From Guyanagaster necrorhizus (Eukaryota; Basidiomycota; Agaricomycetes; Agaricales; Physalacriaceae): a stretch of 64,000 nucleotides of DNA. The stretch is from positions 765,654 through 829,653 of the forward strand of contig NW_025064889.1 of the NCBI RefSeq assembly GCF_019112545.1. Reading direction: 5' to 3'. A program made the translations under genes and the position numbers. The notes under the pieces were generated by a model, which worked only from the letters and a program-made list of their open reading frames with translations, was not told where the DNA came from and did not search any database. Positions 1 to 10,493 of the stretch are shown piece after piece; position 1 is the stretch's first letter; every line of letters begins with the position of its first letter.

Positions 1-761
1 GTAGTAAAAGATTCTGAGGGAGGATAGGAGTAGATGGGTTCATATGGGAATGAAGTCCGCCGGTTACCTGATGTGGACTTGGAATGGGGTGAAGCCCCAG
101 AAGTTGGACTGATAGAGTCCGATGGGCACGGAAGTCCTGAAATTGAGCTGGAAGGCTCGGAAAGGGGTGGACTGTTGTCCTGTGGGCACAGAAGTCCCGG
201 ATTTGAGCTGGAAGGCTCGGAAAAAAATGGACTGTTGTCCTGTGGGCATGGAAGTCCCTGGGATGTGGTGGAGGCCGCGGAATTGGTTGGAGTGGGGTCC
301 TGGTAGCTTGAACGGAAAATGATACTGTTCTCAGCCCAGTCAATCAGTGGATTGTAGCGGGAGAGCCAGTTGTATCCTAGGACAAGATTACAAGACGAAT
401 CCAGAGGAGTGACATAGAAGTCGATGGGGAAGGTGTCTCCGGACGGGAAACAGATGGGGATGGTTGCTATTTGAGATATACGGCTCCCGATGGAGCCATC
501 AAATAATTGAAGTTGCATACTAGGGATGGTTTTAATGGGGATTTCATTGGCAGTTACATACTTAGTGTCAACAAAGCAGTGGCTAGAGCCAGAATCAATA
601 AGGGCAAGAAAACGTAGGATGATACAAGTTGGGGAACCATCAGGTTCCGTAGTAGTCAGCAATTCTGCTGAGAGGGGAATGTGGAAGGAGTGATTGGAAA
701 GGGATGTTGCATTGAGAGTGATGACCTCCGGTGTGCGAATACAGTCGACGCAACCCTGAAC
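1..761 (-). CDS. pol: Pol N-terminus with retropepsin-type protease (T1-1), partial
   Basis: The reading frame is open from 761 down to position 1, without a stop. It contains the aspartic protease active site ALIDSGSSH (catalytic Asp codon at 594-596) and, about 75 residues later, the hydrophobic VLGYNWL motif typical of retropepsin-like folds. After the protease comes a Pro/Ser-rich linker with 20-residue repeats (121-257) that leads towards the reverse transcriptase outside the window. The frame is -1 relative to gag. The nearest upstream in-frame stop is TGA at 762-764, and no ATG is near the start, so translation needs a recoding event or a start I cannot see. The protease would cut the Gag-Pol polyprotein in the particle. 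Confidence 0.85.
121..257 (-). repeat. 60-bp tandem repeat in the protease-RT linker
   Basis: Two 60-bp units (121-180, 181-240) and a partial third (241-257) repeat with a period of exactly 60, so they add 20 residues per unit on the minus strand, of the type CPQDNSPxxSEPSSS. T1-2 has a single matching unit near 9340-9400, and T1-3 appears to lack it. Unit number therefore differs between copies of the family. Confidence 0.85.
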
Positions 762-787
762 TCACACGGAGGGAACAGGGTTGCTTC

Positions 788-2245
788 CTAGTTTTCCGAC
801 TCCATCGGAGCCAGTTCCACGGGAGCAGTGTTGACCTCTGCTGCATGCCCCTTGGCGGAGGCTGCTGCCTTCCGCTTGTTGCAGTCCTCGGTCTTGTGTT
901 TGGCTCCACAGAACATGCAAAGGTTGTTCTGGCACCGGCGGTCTTTTTCTTCCTGGGTAAGACGGCCATCTTTGCCTAGCTTGTCGGCATAGGGCTTAGG
1001 GGCAGTAGATTTCTGTGTGGAGCTGGAGTCTGAGGGAGATGTGTTAGACCCCTTGGATTTGGGGTTGGGGAATTTATTGTCCTGGTTTTCACGGGCAATT
1101 TCGGTCTTTCGGATCTAGTAGCGAGCATCAAGTTCTTGGGCAAGGAAGTGCATATCACGAAGGTTGTTTGGCTTCCCATGGTGTGCCATGTCATCCTTGA
1201 TACAGGTGCAGAGGCCACGGTAAAAGGCATGGCGGAGGAAGTTATCTCCGTACCCAATTTGTGAAGCATACTGGTTGAATTGGACCATATACTTCATGAT
1301 CCGATCACCATCGCGCATCCGAAGGTGTTCTAATGCATCTTCAGCATCTCCAATAGCATCAAAGGGGCCAAAGTTGCTACGAAGCTCATCTAAGAAGGCT
1401 GCGTAGGAGAATTGCCAGGCTGGTGGATTCCGCGGATTGGGGTTAAGAATGTCTGGTTCGAACCAGTTGAGTGCGGTGCTGGCCAGGAATGAAATGGCAT
1501 AGTTAACCTTGTTAGCATCCGTTGCAAACGCGGTAGGTCTGTCGTTGAAGTTCAACTGAAGGGAGACAATGAAAGCCTTTAGTTTGCGAGGGTCAGAGCC
1601 ATCAAATGGTTCTGGTTCCTTGACCTTGGTACGGACAGTGGCTGGTTTAGGGTTGTTGAGGGAGGCGGAGACTCCTCGTAACAGGTTCATGAATTCTAGG
1701 AACATGTCCTGCTGGTTTGGATTGTTACTTCCTGTGGGGCCGTCGGCGCTGCCTGGGCCATTGGGACCACCTGGACCTCCTGGTCCCCCTGGACCTCCTG
1801 GTCCACCTGGTCCACCTGGGAAAGGGTTTGGTGGATTGCCAGCCAGTTCCTGTCGGATGGGAGTATGAGTAGGGGTGTCTTCATCTCTGCCCTCTGAGTC
1901 TGGGCTGTCTGGATTCTCATGGTTGTTGCCCAGGGATAAGGGGTCTATTGGGGGGTCGGTTCGGGCGCCATACATCAGGCTGGCCTGTCGGGCCCCGTTG
2001 GTTGGGATGCTGGTGGCGTCGAAAGGGTTAGGGGAATCATCGTAATTAGGTTGGTGGGCAGTGAAGCTAGAGTGATTGTAGGTTTCCCTATGGAAAGGTT
2101 GTCTCCCACTGGAGGCTGATCCGAACAGGCCTGGTTGTTCCTTTGAGGCAGATGCCGGGATGTCTTCCATGGAAAACATGTTTGGATGGGTGGGCTGCCT
2201 TTGTTCAGGATCGGTCTCTGTGGGTTCGGTAAATGTGCTGGACAT
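788..2245 (-). pseudogene. gag: gag of T1-1 (capsid and zinc knuckle), one internal stop
   Basis: The ATG at 2243-2245 starts a protein beginning MSSTFTEPTE. After an acidic, Pro-rich N-terminus there is a collagen-like run of Gly-Gly-Pro (about 1741-1825). Next comes a retrotransposon capsid domain (about 1150-1650; motifs ALNWFEPDIL and FLDELRSNFG). A zinc knuckle at about 890-930 reads CMFCGAKHKTEDC, that is C-x2-C-x3-H-x4-C. The only interruption is TAG at 1115-1117; the T1-3 copy has TGG (Trp) there, so this is a nonsense mutation of the C-to-T type on the opposite strand. The terminal stop at 788-790 is a stop in T1-2 and T1-3 as well. Gag would assemble the virus-like particle and bind the RNA. 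Confidence 0.88.
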
Positions 2246-2271
2246 GATAAAATTTTCGACTCAAGGGTTTG

Positions 2272-2282
2272 AGTTCGAATAT
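2272..2282 (-). promoter_or_regulatory. Primer-binding region of T1-1, self-priming type
   Basis: Two bases inside the 5' LTR edge, the sense strand reads ATATTCGAACT. The same 11 bases occur at 2514-2524 on the plus strand of the LTR, so the sense transcript carries the complement AGTTCGAATAT there. That site lies 33 nt after the TATA box (2549-2557), where transcription would start. The 5' end of the RNA could therefore fold back and prime, as in Tf1 and sushi. The site lacks the TGG expected of a tRNA 3'-end primer site. Confidence 0.75.
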
Positions 2283-2284
2283 AC

Positions 2285-2776
2285 TGTTAGGAACGTGCCA
2301 ATCGAGTGGGCTTGAATGCATGCGCGGAGTCCGGCGGAGTGCGTGAGCGTTGACGAAGCTATTGGCAACGTCACCCTTGAGTCGGGGCCCAAGGATCTGG
2401 ATAGACAGAACGGAGTTCTGTCAGAGAAGTGAACAGGAGTATCCTTCAGAGTGGAATCCGACGGGTGAGATAGGGAGGAGTGAGTACGAAGTGTAGATGG
2501 CTTATCCAAGTTGATATTCGAACTGAGTAGTTACGGTGATATACATGGCTTTATATACTAATAGTAGCTAATTCCGAGTCAGGTTCCATTGGGTTCCGGT
2601 GTCAATATTCGCTACCGAGTTCAGGGTCTAGGTATTACAATGTGAAATACAGATGTGAAATGATAATGGTGAAATGAAATTAGTAGGTAATGGGAAGCGG
2701 CCGGAGTCCGGTGGGTAGCGTGATAGAATTCGTGGTTGGTTGAGGTGACACGGAGGCTGGCGGCATGCGCATAACA
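2285..2776 (-). repeat. 5' LTR of T1-1
   Basis: A 492-bp LTR read on the minus strand from TGTTATGCGC (2776) to CCTAACA (2285), with TG...CA ends. It matches LTRs at 3351-3847, 19362/27884-28333 and 35248-35747. A TATA box (TATATAAAG, 2549-2557) drives the sense strand, and the likely start of the transcript is at about 2524. Confidence 0.9.
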
Positions 2777-3350
2777 GCTTTTGCCTGTGTGCTTGATTTG
2801 GTTTGTTAGCATATCTCATATGTTTTAACATACTTTTTCATGTCTCTCTTTATTTTTAGCCATCAGTATTCTTGGAGGACTAGTTCCATAGTTTTGGTGA
2901 TCTTCAGATGTCTAGCCATAATATGGTTGTGCAAATAGGTAATGATTTCACTATAGAGTGTATAATCTCTAGAGATGTAGATTCTGCTATCATAATAGAT
3001 GAGGTTGCCTTTCTTTGTCATTCCTTGACTATAGTTGACTGATGAGGCTATTTTCTGGACTCATAACTCTGTTCTTCTAGTGGTGCTTTTGATGTGTTCA
3101 TGCATCTCTTCTTCCATTAGCATGATTATGGTGCAGAAGTGTTTTAGTTTTAGAACCATCATTTTTCTGTTATTGTCCTTCTCTTGATTATCATCAGCAT
3201 ATTGGCTGAGAAGGTCAGCTTTTTTGTTTGCAGTCATCTCAGCCTTATGCTGGAGTATAAATTCATACTCAGCCAGTTCTGTAACCCATCATGTTTGGCA
3301 TCAATTTAGTTTCTAGGGAAGTCAGAAATATTGGAGATTCTGATAGTCTG
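2777..3350 (-). pseudogene. Fragment of T2-like pol (integrase N-terminus to RNase H)
   Basis: No ORF survives, but the DNA aligns by eye to the stretch of T2-1 at about 21410-21950. The shared pieces cover the integrase zinc-binding region (counterpart of the part reading REYWWPK) and the RNase H tail (the phrase around tagttctgtaacccat). It is CpG-free, so it is an old copy. T1-1 and T1-2 are inserted on either side of it, which makes it the residual host sequence between them. Confidence 0.6.
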
Positions 3351-3847
3351 TGTTAGGAATGTGCCAGTCAATTAGGCTTGAGTGCATGCACAGAGGCTAG
3401 CAGAGTGTGTGGATGTCAATAAAGCTATTGGCAATGTCACTCTTGAGTTGAGGCCCAAGGATTTGGATTGACAGAATGGAGTTCTATCAGAGAAGTGAAG
3501 AGGAATATCCTTTGGAGTAGAATCCAATGGACAAGATAAAGAGAAGCTGAAGTGAGCACAAAGTGTAGATGGCTATCTAAGTTGATATTTGAACTGAGTA
3601 ATTACAATGATTGTACATAGTTTATATACTAATAGTAGCTAATTCTGAGTTGGAGTTCATTGGGCTCCATTGTCAATTATTTGCTACTGTATTCAGAGTC
3701 TAGATATTATGATGTAAAAAACAGATATAAAATGATCAAAGTAAAATGAAATTAGTAAAAGTGGAGAATAGCCAGAGGCCAGTGGAACTTAGCAGTTGAA
3801 TTCTAGGTTGGTCAAGATGAATGGAGACCAGTGGCATATATGTAACA
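3351..3847 (-). repeat. 3' LTR of T1-2
   Basis: A 497-bp LTR (TGTTAGGAAT at 3351, TGTAACA ending at 3847) homologous to the T1-1 LTR. It is followed at 3848-3862 by a pyrimidine-rich stretch that is a polypurine tract on the sense (minus) strand (aaaggggagatac), as expected just upstream of a 3' LTR. Confidence 0.88.
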
Positions 3848-4000
3848 GTATCTCCCCTTTAGTGATCTTACTCTCAAGAGCACAGATCTTGATGCCTGGT
3901 GGAGTCACATGGAGAATTGTTGGTGACTGTGGGAATCCTGCAACTTGATCTGCTACCACTACTATCTCTCACTTATTTGTCTTTTTTTCTTCTTGCTAAA

Positions 4001-5391
4001 ATGTCAACTATTATAGCATATCATTTATCCATAACTCCTGAGCCCTTCATGCAGGCTCCAATGCTAAACTGTTCTGAAAGAGAAAGAAAGAAATTCTAGT
4101 TGGATCATCTTGCAGTGGAGAAGGAGCATGCTGAGATGGTAGAGAGGCATGAATTGTGAAAGGCAGAGAGAGTGAAGAGGGAGTAGAAAGAAAGAGTGAA
4201 GGCAGAGTGCATAATCTGTACAGAAAAAATGAAGGTCTTGAGAAGAGCAGCAGAGGAGTGGAGGGAGCAGGAAAGATTGGTCTGAGAGGAGGCCAAGAAG
4301 GAACAGGAAAGGTTGAGGGTGAAGAAGATTGCACAGAGATTGGCAGAGGCTGAGGAAAGGGAGAGAGAACAGAAGGCCACAGAGGCAGAGGAGCAGGCAT
4401 GACTGGAGAGCAATGCAGCAAGAGAGAAGAGGAAAAGCATGTCTATACAGACTCCAGCAGAGAATATGAATTATCTTTGCAGAAGGATGCTGGCTGAAAT
4501 GGGATTGGGTCCAGCTGGGCCTGGAGCATATTTGGTGAAGGCTCCTCAGATTGAGATGAAATCCAAGGGTGAAGAAAGTGAAATATCAGATATGTTGTAG
4601 ACCTGTCTTGAGTAGCTGAAGGAGGATATTTGAAAAGGCAAAGGGAGAGCTGCCAGGGCCATTGAGAGGGGTTAGAAATGAAAGGTGAAGTCAGCTAGTT
4701 TTGTGGCTGACAGCAATACTGAGGGCAGGGCTAGAGCTAGTCTTAGGAAAAGAGTGAAGTTGGACATAGCAGCACTGGCAGAGAGTGAAGAGAAAGTTGT
4801 TGGTGAATGCAAGTGGTATGTTTTTCAAGAACCAGATGGCTAATTATCCTTTCAAGGTATTGCATCAGATGTAGGCAGGATAATACTCTCTGCTACATCT
4901 GAACTACCATCAGATGTAGTTGAACTTGTGCATACTATAAGGTTAAAAAAGCAGCATGCTTATTTAACTAGAAAAGTAGTGCTGGTGAAGTTGTGCAGAA
5001 TGTGGAGATCACTGCCACTCTCTGAAAAATTAATGGTGACATGAAAAAGTTGAAGAGCCAAATAGACAAACTCACAAAGGAGATAATAGGCTGAATAGAC
5101 AAGTTGGCAGAGGAGATGGTGGATATTCATAGGACTGTGAAGGGGTTGCTGGATGACTATATATCAGACATGAGATCTCTGGTGGACCTTATATCATCTG
5201 ACTTGGAGGCTTGAGCAGCAGCTCACACAGAGTTTTGGAGTGTAGAGGAGTCTAAGATAAAAGGATTGAGAAAGGCAATGGAAAGGCATCTGAATGAGAA
5301 TGTGGCAGAGTTAAGGGAGATGGGGAAGAAGATAGACTCTGGCAGAGACAGGAGTGGAGCAAGTTCTTCAGATATCAGTCTTTTCTTCTAA
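4001..5391 (+). pseudogene. Antisense accessory ORF of T1-2, coiled-coil protein
   Basis: Starting at ATG 4001 the plus strand reads as one protein through many stops (TAG, TGA), all of the kind made by C-to-T change. The early part begins MSTIIAYH and continues into a long Glu/Lys/Arg/Ala-rich coiled coil (about 4090-4430). A middle part has Leu/Gly/Pro-rich text. The C-terminal part, in another frame (at least one frameshift), ends about 5391 and contains DKLAEEMVDIHRTVKGLLDDY. The last part resembles the C-terminus of the T1-3 counterpart (28464-29801). It lies between the chromodomain end of pol and the 3' LTR, opposite to gag-pol. I do not recognise the family. Confidence 0.6.
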
Positions 5392-5604
5392 ATAATTTGT
5401 TTTATTTCTTGTATTTTATATAAGTTGGTGTAGTGAATGGCTGAGGTATAGTGGAGTTGAAAACAAACAAAATGTAATTATTTTCCTGTTTTCAAGTTTG
5501 AATAGAAGGTTAGAAATGAAGCTTGTGGTAAAGGGTTGGAGGCAGTGGAAACTGGTGGGGCTGAGAGACCATCAAGTGAGCTCAGAACTTGAAAAGAAAG
5601 TGTT

Positions 5605-8600
5605 TAAGAGATAATCTTGAATAAGAGTCCTGGTTTGTCTGAGTATCAGTGGTGGAAATCCTCAATGAATTCATTAGCAGAGAACTTGGAGGCTGACAGC
5701 CAGGCAAATTCTTCATTGGTACTTTCATAGCTTAACCACTGGATCTTGTATAGTAGTGGGCAGCAGAATTGGTGATCCAGCTTAGAGTTGAGGATTTAAG
5801 CTATTTCATACTGTTCTTTTCTATCTACTTCAACTGGAGGCAGCAGAGGTTGAGCTCAGTTAAGGATGATATTTTTCTCTATGGGTTTCAGCTGTGATAT
5901 GTGGAAGACTGAATGAAGGAAATGGAGGTTCAGTGGAAGTTTAAGAGTGAACAAGTGGGAGCCAGATTGAACTAGGATTTCAAAAGAACCAAGATATTTT
6001 TCTGAGAATTTTCTGATCAGACAGGTGGTTTTGATATGTTTAGAACTGAGGTAAACCTTGTTGCTCACTTTGAACAGAGGAGCCAGAATCTAATGCTTGT
6101 CTGCTTGAGCCTTATAGTGAAACTGAGCTTTGGAAAATTTGTCTTTTGGTACTTGATAGAGCTCATCAAGATTGACTGTGAAGTCTCAGGCCTGAGTGGA
6201 GGTGATATCTCATTTAGGATGAATAGTAATATTAGGGTGGTAACTCTTGTTAGTAAAGAATAGAAAAATTCTGGTAGAGACATTAGAGGCATTGTTGTAA
6301 GCAAACTCAGCAATAAGTAAGAGGGTATCCCAATTGTCTTGTTGGTAGGAACAGTAGATGTGGATATATTGCTCCGGAGTTTGGTTTGCATATTTGGTTT
6401 CTCTGCCAGCCTCTGGATGATAACCAGAAGTAAAGTGGAGTTCTATGTCAAGAGCTATGACTAGGATATGAGTAAACTGGAAAATGAATTTGGAGCTATG
6501 GTCAGAGGTGATATAACTGGACATCTCATGTTTAGAGAAGACATGGATAACAAAAAGTTGGGTGAGCTCTGTGGAGTTGATGGTGTCATGAGTGGGGATG
6601 AAGATGGCTTGTTTGCTAACATGGTCAATGACTACTAGAATAGCAGTGAATCCATTGGAGTCTGGTAGTTGTTCAATGAAATCCATAAAAATGGAATCCT
6701 ATAGCTATTCAGAGATCAATAGAGGTTTGAGCAATCTATAGAGATGGTGTCTAGATGTCTTATTGCACCCACAGACTGTGCAGGACTTAATGTAGTGTTG
6801 AACATATTCATGCATCTTTGGCCAGGTGTAATTCCACCAGTTTTGACTAAAGTGGCCTGCCAGGATGTGATCATGATTATTTTATAGTATATGGAGATAG
6901 AGATTGTTAGAGTCTGGGACATAGATAAAGCCTTCAAAGCAAAGAGTGTCAGATTCATCAATAAACCACTGAGAGGGAGAAGATTCAAAAGCAGTTTTGG
7001 CCTGGCAGAGGCTGTCAGAGAACATAGAGTCAGAGGATTGTGCTCTTTTGATATCAATGTGGAGCTTATCAATATTTATGATGGCACTAGCTCAGAGAGT
7101 AAGGCCTTCAAGATGGGTTGCATAGAGTGATGCAGAGAGTTGTTTTTGAGTAAAGACAGGTCAAAAATTGTGGGAATTGATTTGAGTGTATTGGCTATCC
7201 CTCTCTTTAAGGCAGACATTCCATCATCTAGTGAGTGCATCTGGTTTTCCACCAAGTTTCTCTAGATGGAACTAGATTACTAGGTTGAAATAGAATAGAT
7301 ATTCAGACCAATGGACTTGCCAGTGAGTTAGAACTTTTGTAGTAGCAAAGTATTCAAAGTTCTTATAGTCTATTACAATATTGATAGGGTCTGCAGAGCC
7401 TTTGAGATAGTGGCACCAATGTTTAAAAGCTTCATAAATGGCCAGAAGCTTTTTGTTATGAGTGTCATAGTTGAGTTCAGCATTGTAGAGGCTCCAGAAG
7501 CAGAAAGTGATAGGGTGAATTTTGCCATCTTTAGGATAGATGAAAAGAATAGTGGCAATTGTATAGTTGGAGGTGTTAGTCTCCACCACTATTTGTTGAT
7601 TAGAGATCTAGTGGGTAAGGATGAGAGCATGTGTAAATGTTAGACTCAAGCCACACATGATTAGAAGCATGTGATAAACTAGCATAGTTTCATGTTCAAA
7701 CCTTTGCATTAGAGTTCATTTATTGTGTTTTGTTGACCAAGTGCTTTAAGGTCTTTACAAGTATAGCTTGAGAGTAAAATGAGATGAATAAACTTTAGCT
7801 TGAAGCTGGGATTATATCAGCAAGAGCTATCCTACTTATATACTATAGAGGTTTTGGTTATAAATATGACTATCTATTATGTTATTGTCTGTCATAATAT
7901 CCTTTGTCCTTGGATGTTGTTACTATCTACAAAAAGTTCATTATGCATTGTCAAGTGTCATAGTTGCATCAAAAGACAATGACTGACTAGGCTTGTTGTG
8001 CTGACTAAGCCTGTCCCATAGTCTTAAGTGCTGGATTAAGCACTCTGACTAAGCATAAATAGAGGTTAATACCAAAAAAAAGTGAAAAAATCATAATAGT
8101 AAAGGCTTGTTCCAACTCATTGAAGGTAGCCATGCATTTGTCATCAAATTTCTATAGAATTCCTTTGTGAGTGAGTCATGTAAGAGAAATAATGATATTA
8201 CTATATTCATATATGAAGTGATGGTAGAAGTTGGCAAAGCCAAGAAAAGATTGAATGTTCTTGACTTTTCATGGCATTAGCTAGTCAACAATAGCCTTGA
8301 CTTTTTCTTCAGACATGTGAAGTCCTTCAGATGATAAGATGTGGCCTAGGTATTTCATGGAGTTCTAGTTGAATTCACATTTGAAGTCTTTGTAGTAGAG
8401 TCCATTAGCTCTAAGTCTGCATAGAACTTCATAAACATGTTTCTAGTGATCTTCTAGGTTGTTGGAATATATGAGGATGTTATCAAGATAGACCACTACT
8501 GATATATCAAGCATGTCAGAGAATATATCATTCACAAAACATTGGAATGCTACTGGAGCATTTGTGAGGCCAAAAGGCATAATGTGCCATTCAAAGAAAC

Positions 8601-9908
8601 TATAGCAGGTTTGGAAGGCTGTTTTTCATTCCATCACTCTTAGCTATATGAATGAGATGGTAGGCATGTTAAAGATTGAGCTTGATGTAGATGTATGTGA
8701 AGTAAGTGGAGTTGAGGAGGTTGAAAATGAAAGAAAGAGGATAGCAATCCTTTTTAAAGATTTTGTTTAAGCTATGATAGTTGATGCAAAGTCAGAGTTC
8801 ACTGGTCTTTTTTTTTGACAAAAAGGACTAGAGCCCCATATAGAAAGCAAGACAGAGTGATGAACCTATTGTGCAGATTATTGTCAATAAATTCTTATAG
8901 AGTCTTGAATTTGAATTCTAAGAGAGAATAAATGGGCTCAAGCAGTGGAGATGTTCCTTTCTCAAGATTGATTTTGAGGTTGTACAGTCTGTGTTCAGGT
9001 AGGTTTTTGGAGAGGGTATTGCTGAAGATGTCTGCAAAATTGTGGTACTCTACTGGCACTGATGAAAGATCTGCTGATTCTACAGATGCTGCCTTGGCTC
9101 CAATATTAGGCAAGAAAGACTGCAGTATGAACTGTTGAGCATCTTCTTCTGCACTGGCTCAGATAAATGCAGTAGCAGATATAATAGAAATCTTTGGATG
9201 TGTTTTTGTAGTAAAAGATTCTGAGAGAGGATAGGAATAGATGGATTCATATGGAAATGGAGCCTGCCAGCTACCTGGAGGAGATTTGAAATAGAATGAA
9301 GCCTCAGAGATTAGACTGATGGAGTCCAGTGGGCATGAAAGTCCTAGAATTGAGCTGAAAGGATCAGAGAGGGTTGGACTGTTGTCTTGTGGGCACAAAA
9401 GTCTCAGGGATGCAGTGGAGGCTGTAGAATTGGTTGAAGTGGGATCCTGATAGCTTAGGTGGAAAGTGATCCTGTTTTCAGTCCAATCAATCAGTGGATT
9501 GTAGTGGAAGAGCCAGTTGCATTCTAGGACAAGATTATAAGATGAATCCAGATGAGTAATATAGAAGTTGATGGGGAAGGTGTCTCTAAAAGAGAAACAG
9601 ATAGAGATAGTTGTGATTTGAGATATGCAGCTTCTGACAGAGTCATCAAATAATCAGAGTTGCATATTAGAGACAGTTTTAATAGGAATATTATTGGCAG
9701 CTACATACTTAGTGTCAACAAAACAGTAGCTAAAACCAGAATCAATAAGAGCAAGAAAATACAGAATGGTAGAAGCTGGAGATCTGTCAGATTCTGTACT
9801 AGATAGTAATTCTGCTGAAAGTGAGAGATGAAAGGATTAGTTGGAAAGAGATGTTGCATTGAGAGTAATGACCTCTAGTGTGCAAATAGAGTCAATACAA
9901 TCCTGAAC
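5605..9908 (-). pseudogene. pol: pol of T1-2 (protease, RT, RNase H, integrase, chromodomain)
   Basis: Read on the minus strand: protease with D-S-G retained (about 9735-9743); linker with one 20-residue repeat; RT from about 9113 (YHNFADIFSNTL) through 8104, with the catalytic motif changed from YLDD to YLDN at 8479-8484; RNase H about 7270-7630; integrase about 5900-6900 (DFIEQLPDSNGF, TSDHSSKF, GYHPEAGRET); an SH3-like tail (KVYLSSKHIKTT, about 5856-6068); and a chromodomain about 5605-5850. Stops and shifts occur throughout. The solo LTR plus its duplication (7638-8103) splits the RT/RNase H region. The element is dead, but its domain order is that of a chromovirus. Confidence 0.85.
7638..8098 (-). 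mobile_element. T2-type solo LTR with 5-bp target duplication
   Basis: A 461-bp LTR (TGTTAGACTC to CATAATA; CA mutated to TA at the end). It is flanked by gtaaa on both sides (7633-7637 and 8099-8103), and the T1-2 pol reads across once the insert and one repeat are removed, matching T1-3 at about 31983. It is closest to the T2-4 LTR (48424-48884). It contains ttagcttgaagct, the self-priming box of the T2 family. Confidence 0.9.
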
Positions 9909-9934
9909 TCACATGGAGAGAACAGAGTTGCTTC

Positions 9935-10493
9935 TTAGTTTTCTGACTCTATTGGAGCTGGTTCCTCAGAAGCAGTGTCTACTTCAGCTGCACAACTCTT
10001 GGCAGAGGCCACTGTCTTCTGTTTGTTGCAATCTTCAGTCTTGTGTTTGGCCTCATAGAACATGCAGAGGTTGTTCTAGTACTGGTGATCTTTTTCTTCC
10101 TGAGTAAGATGGCTATCTTTGTTTAGCTTATTAGCATGAGGCTTAAGAGTGGTGCATTTTGTTGTGGAGTCAGAGTCTGAGGAAGAAGAGTTGAACCCCT
10201 TGGATTTAGGGTTGGAGGATTGGTTGGAGATCTTATTGTCTTGGTTTTCATAGGCAATTTTAGTCTTCCAGGTTTAGTAGCAAGCATCAAGTTCTTGGGC
10301 AAGAAAGCACATGTCACAGAGGTTGTTGGACTTTCTATAGTGAGCCATGTCATCTTTGATGTGAGTGCAGAGACCATGATAGAAGATGTGGTGGAGAGAG
10401 TTGTCTCTGTACCTGATTTATGAGACATACTGATTGAATTAGACTATATACTTCATGATTCAATCTCCATTATGCATCCAAAGGTGCTCTAAT
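9935..10493 (-). pseudogene. gag: gag C-terminal part of T1-2
   Basis: This is the capsid tail and zinc-knuckle region, homologous to 788-1330 of T1-1. The terminal stop (TAA at 9935-9937) sits at the same place as in T1-1 and T1-3. The sequence breaks off at 10493, where the T3-1 LTR begins inside the phrase aaggtgctctaat. Confidence 0.8.

Larger units (their letters stand above)
1..2776 (-). mobile_element. T1-1: Ty3/gypsy LTR retrotransposon, 3' part outside window
   Basis: The minus strand carries, in order, a 5' LTR (2285-2776), a primer-binding region, gag (788-2245) and the start of pol with a protease (1-761). Reverse transcriptase, integrase and the 3' LTR would lie beyond position 1. 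It is the least decayed T1 copy here: CpG dinucleotides are common, the visible pol part has no stop, and gag has a single internal stop. It is inserted in an older T2-like pol remnant (2777-3350). Family T1 is assigned from the chromodomain-bearing pol of its relatives T1-2 and T1-3. Confidence 0.9.
3351..10493 (-). mobile_element. T1-2: decayed Ty3/gypsy element, 5' end lost
   Basis: Order on the minus strand: gag (interrupted at 10493 by T3-1), protease, RT, RNase H, integrase, chromodomain, an antisense accessory ORF (4001-5391, plus strand) and the 3' LTR. A T2-type solo LTR (7638-8098) lies inside pol. CpG is essentially absent. The 5' part of gag and the 5' LTR are not found to the right of T3-1, so they were lost or rearranged near 36478-37536. 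Confidence 0.85.

Noticed and set aside
34..322. Two overlapping plus-strand frames near the left edge
   Set aside because: They mirror the open minus-strand pol linker with its 60-bp repeats.
1569..1868. Plus-strand frame with collagen-like Gly-Pro-Pro repeats
   Set aside because: It is the opposite strand of the Gly-Gly-Pro run in the T1-1 gag, which has the domains, the start and homologues.
4047..4440. Minus-strand Ser/Leu/Phe-rich frames
   Set aside because: Shadow of the Glu/Lys-rich antisense accessory ORF on the plus strand.
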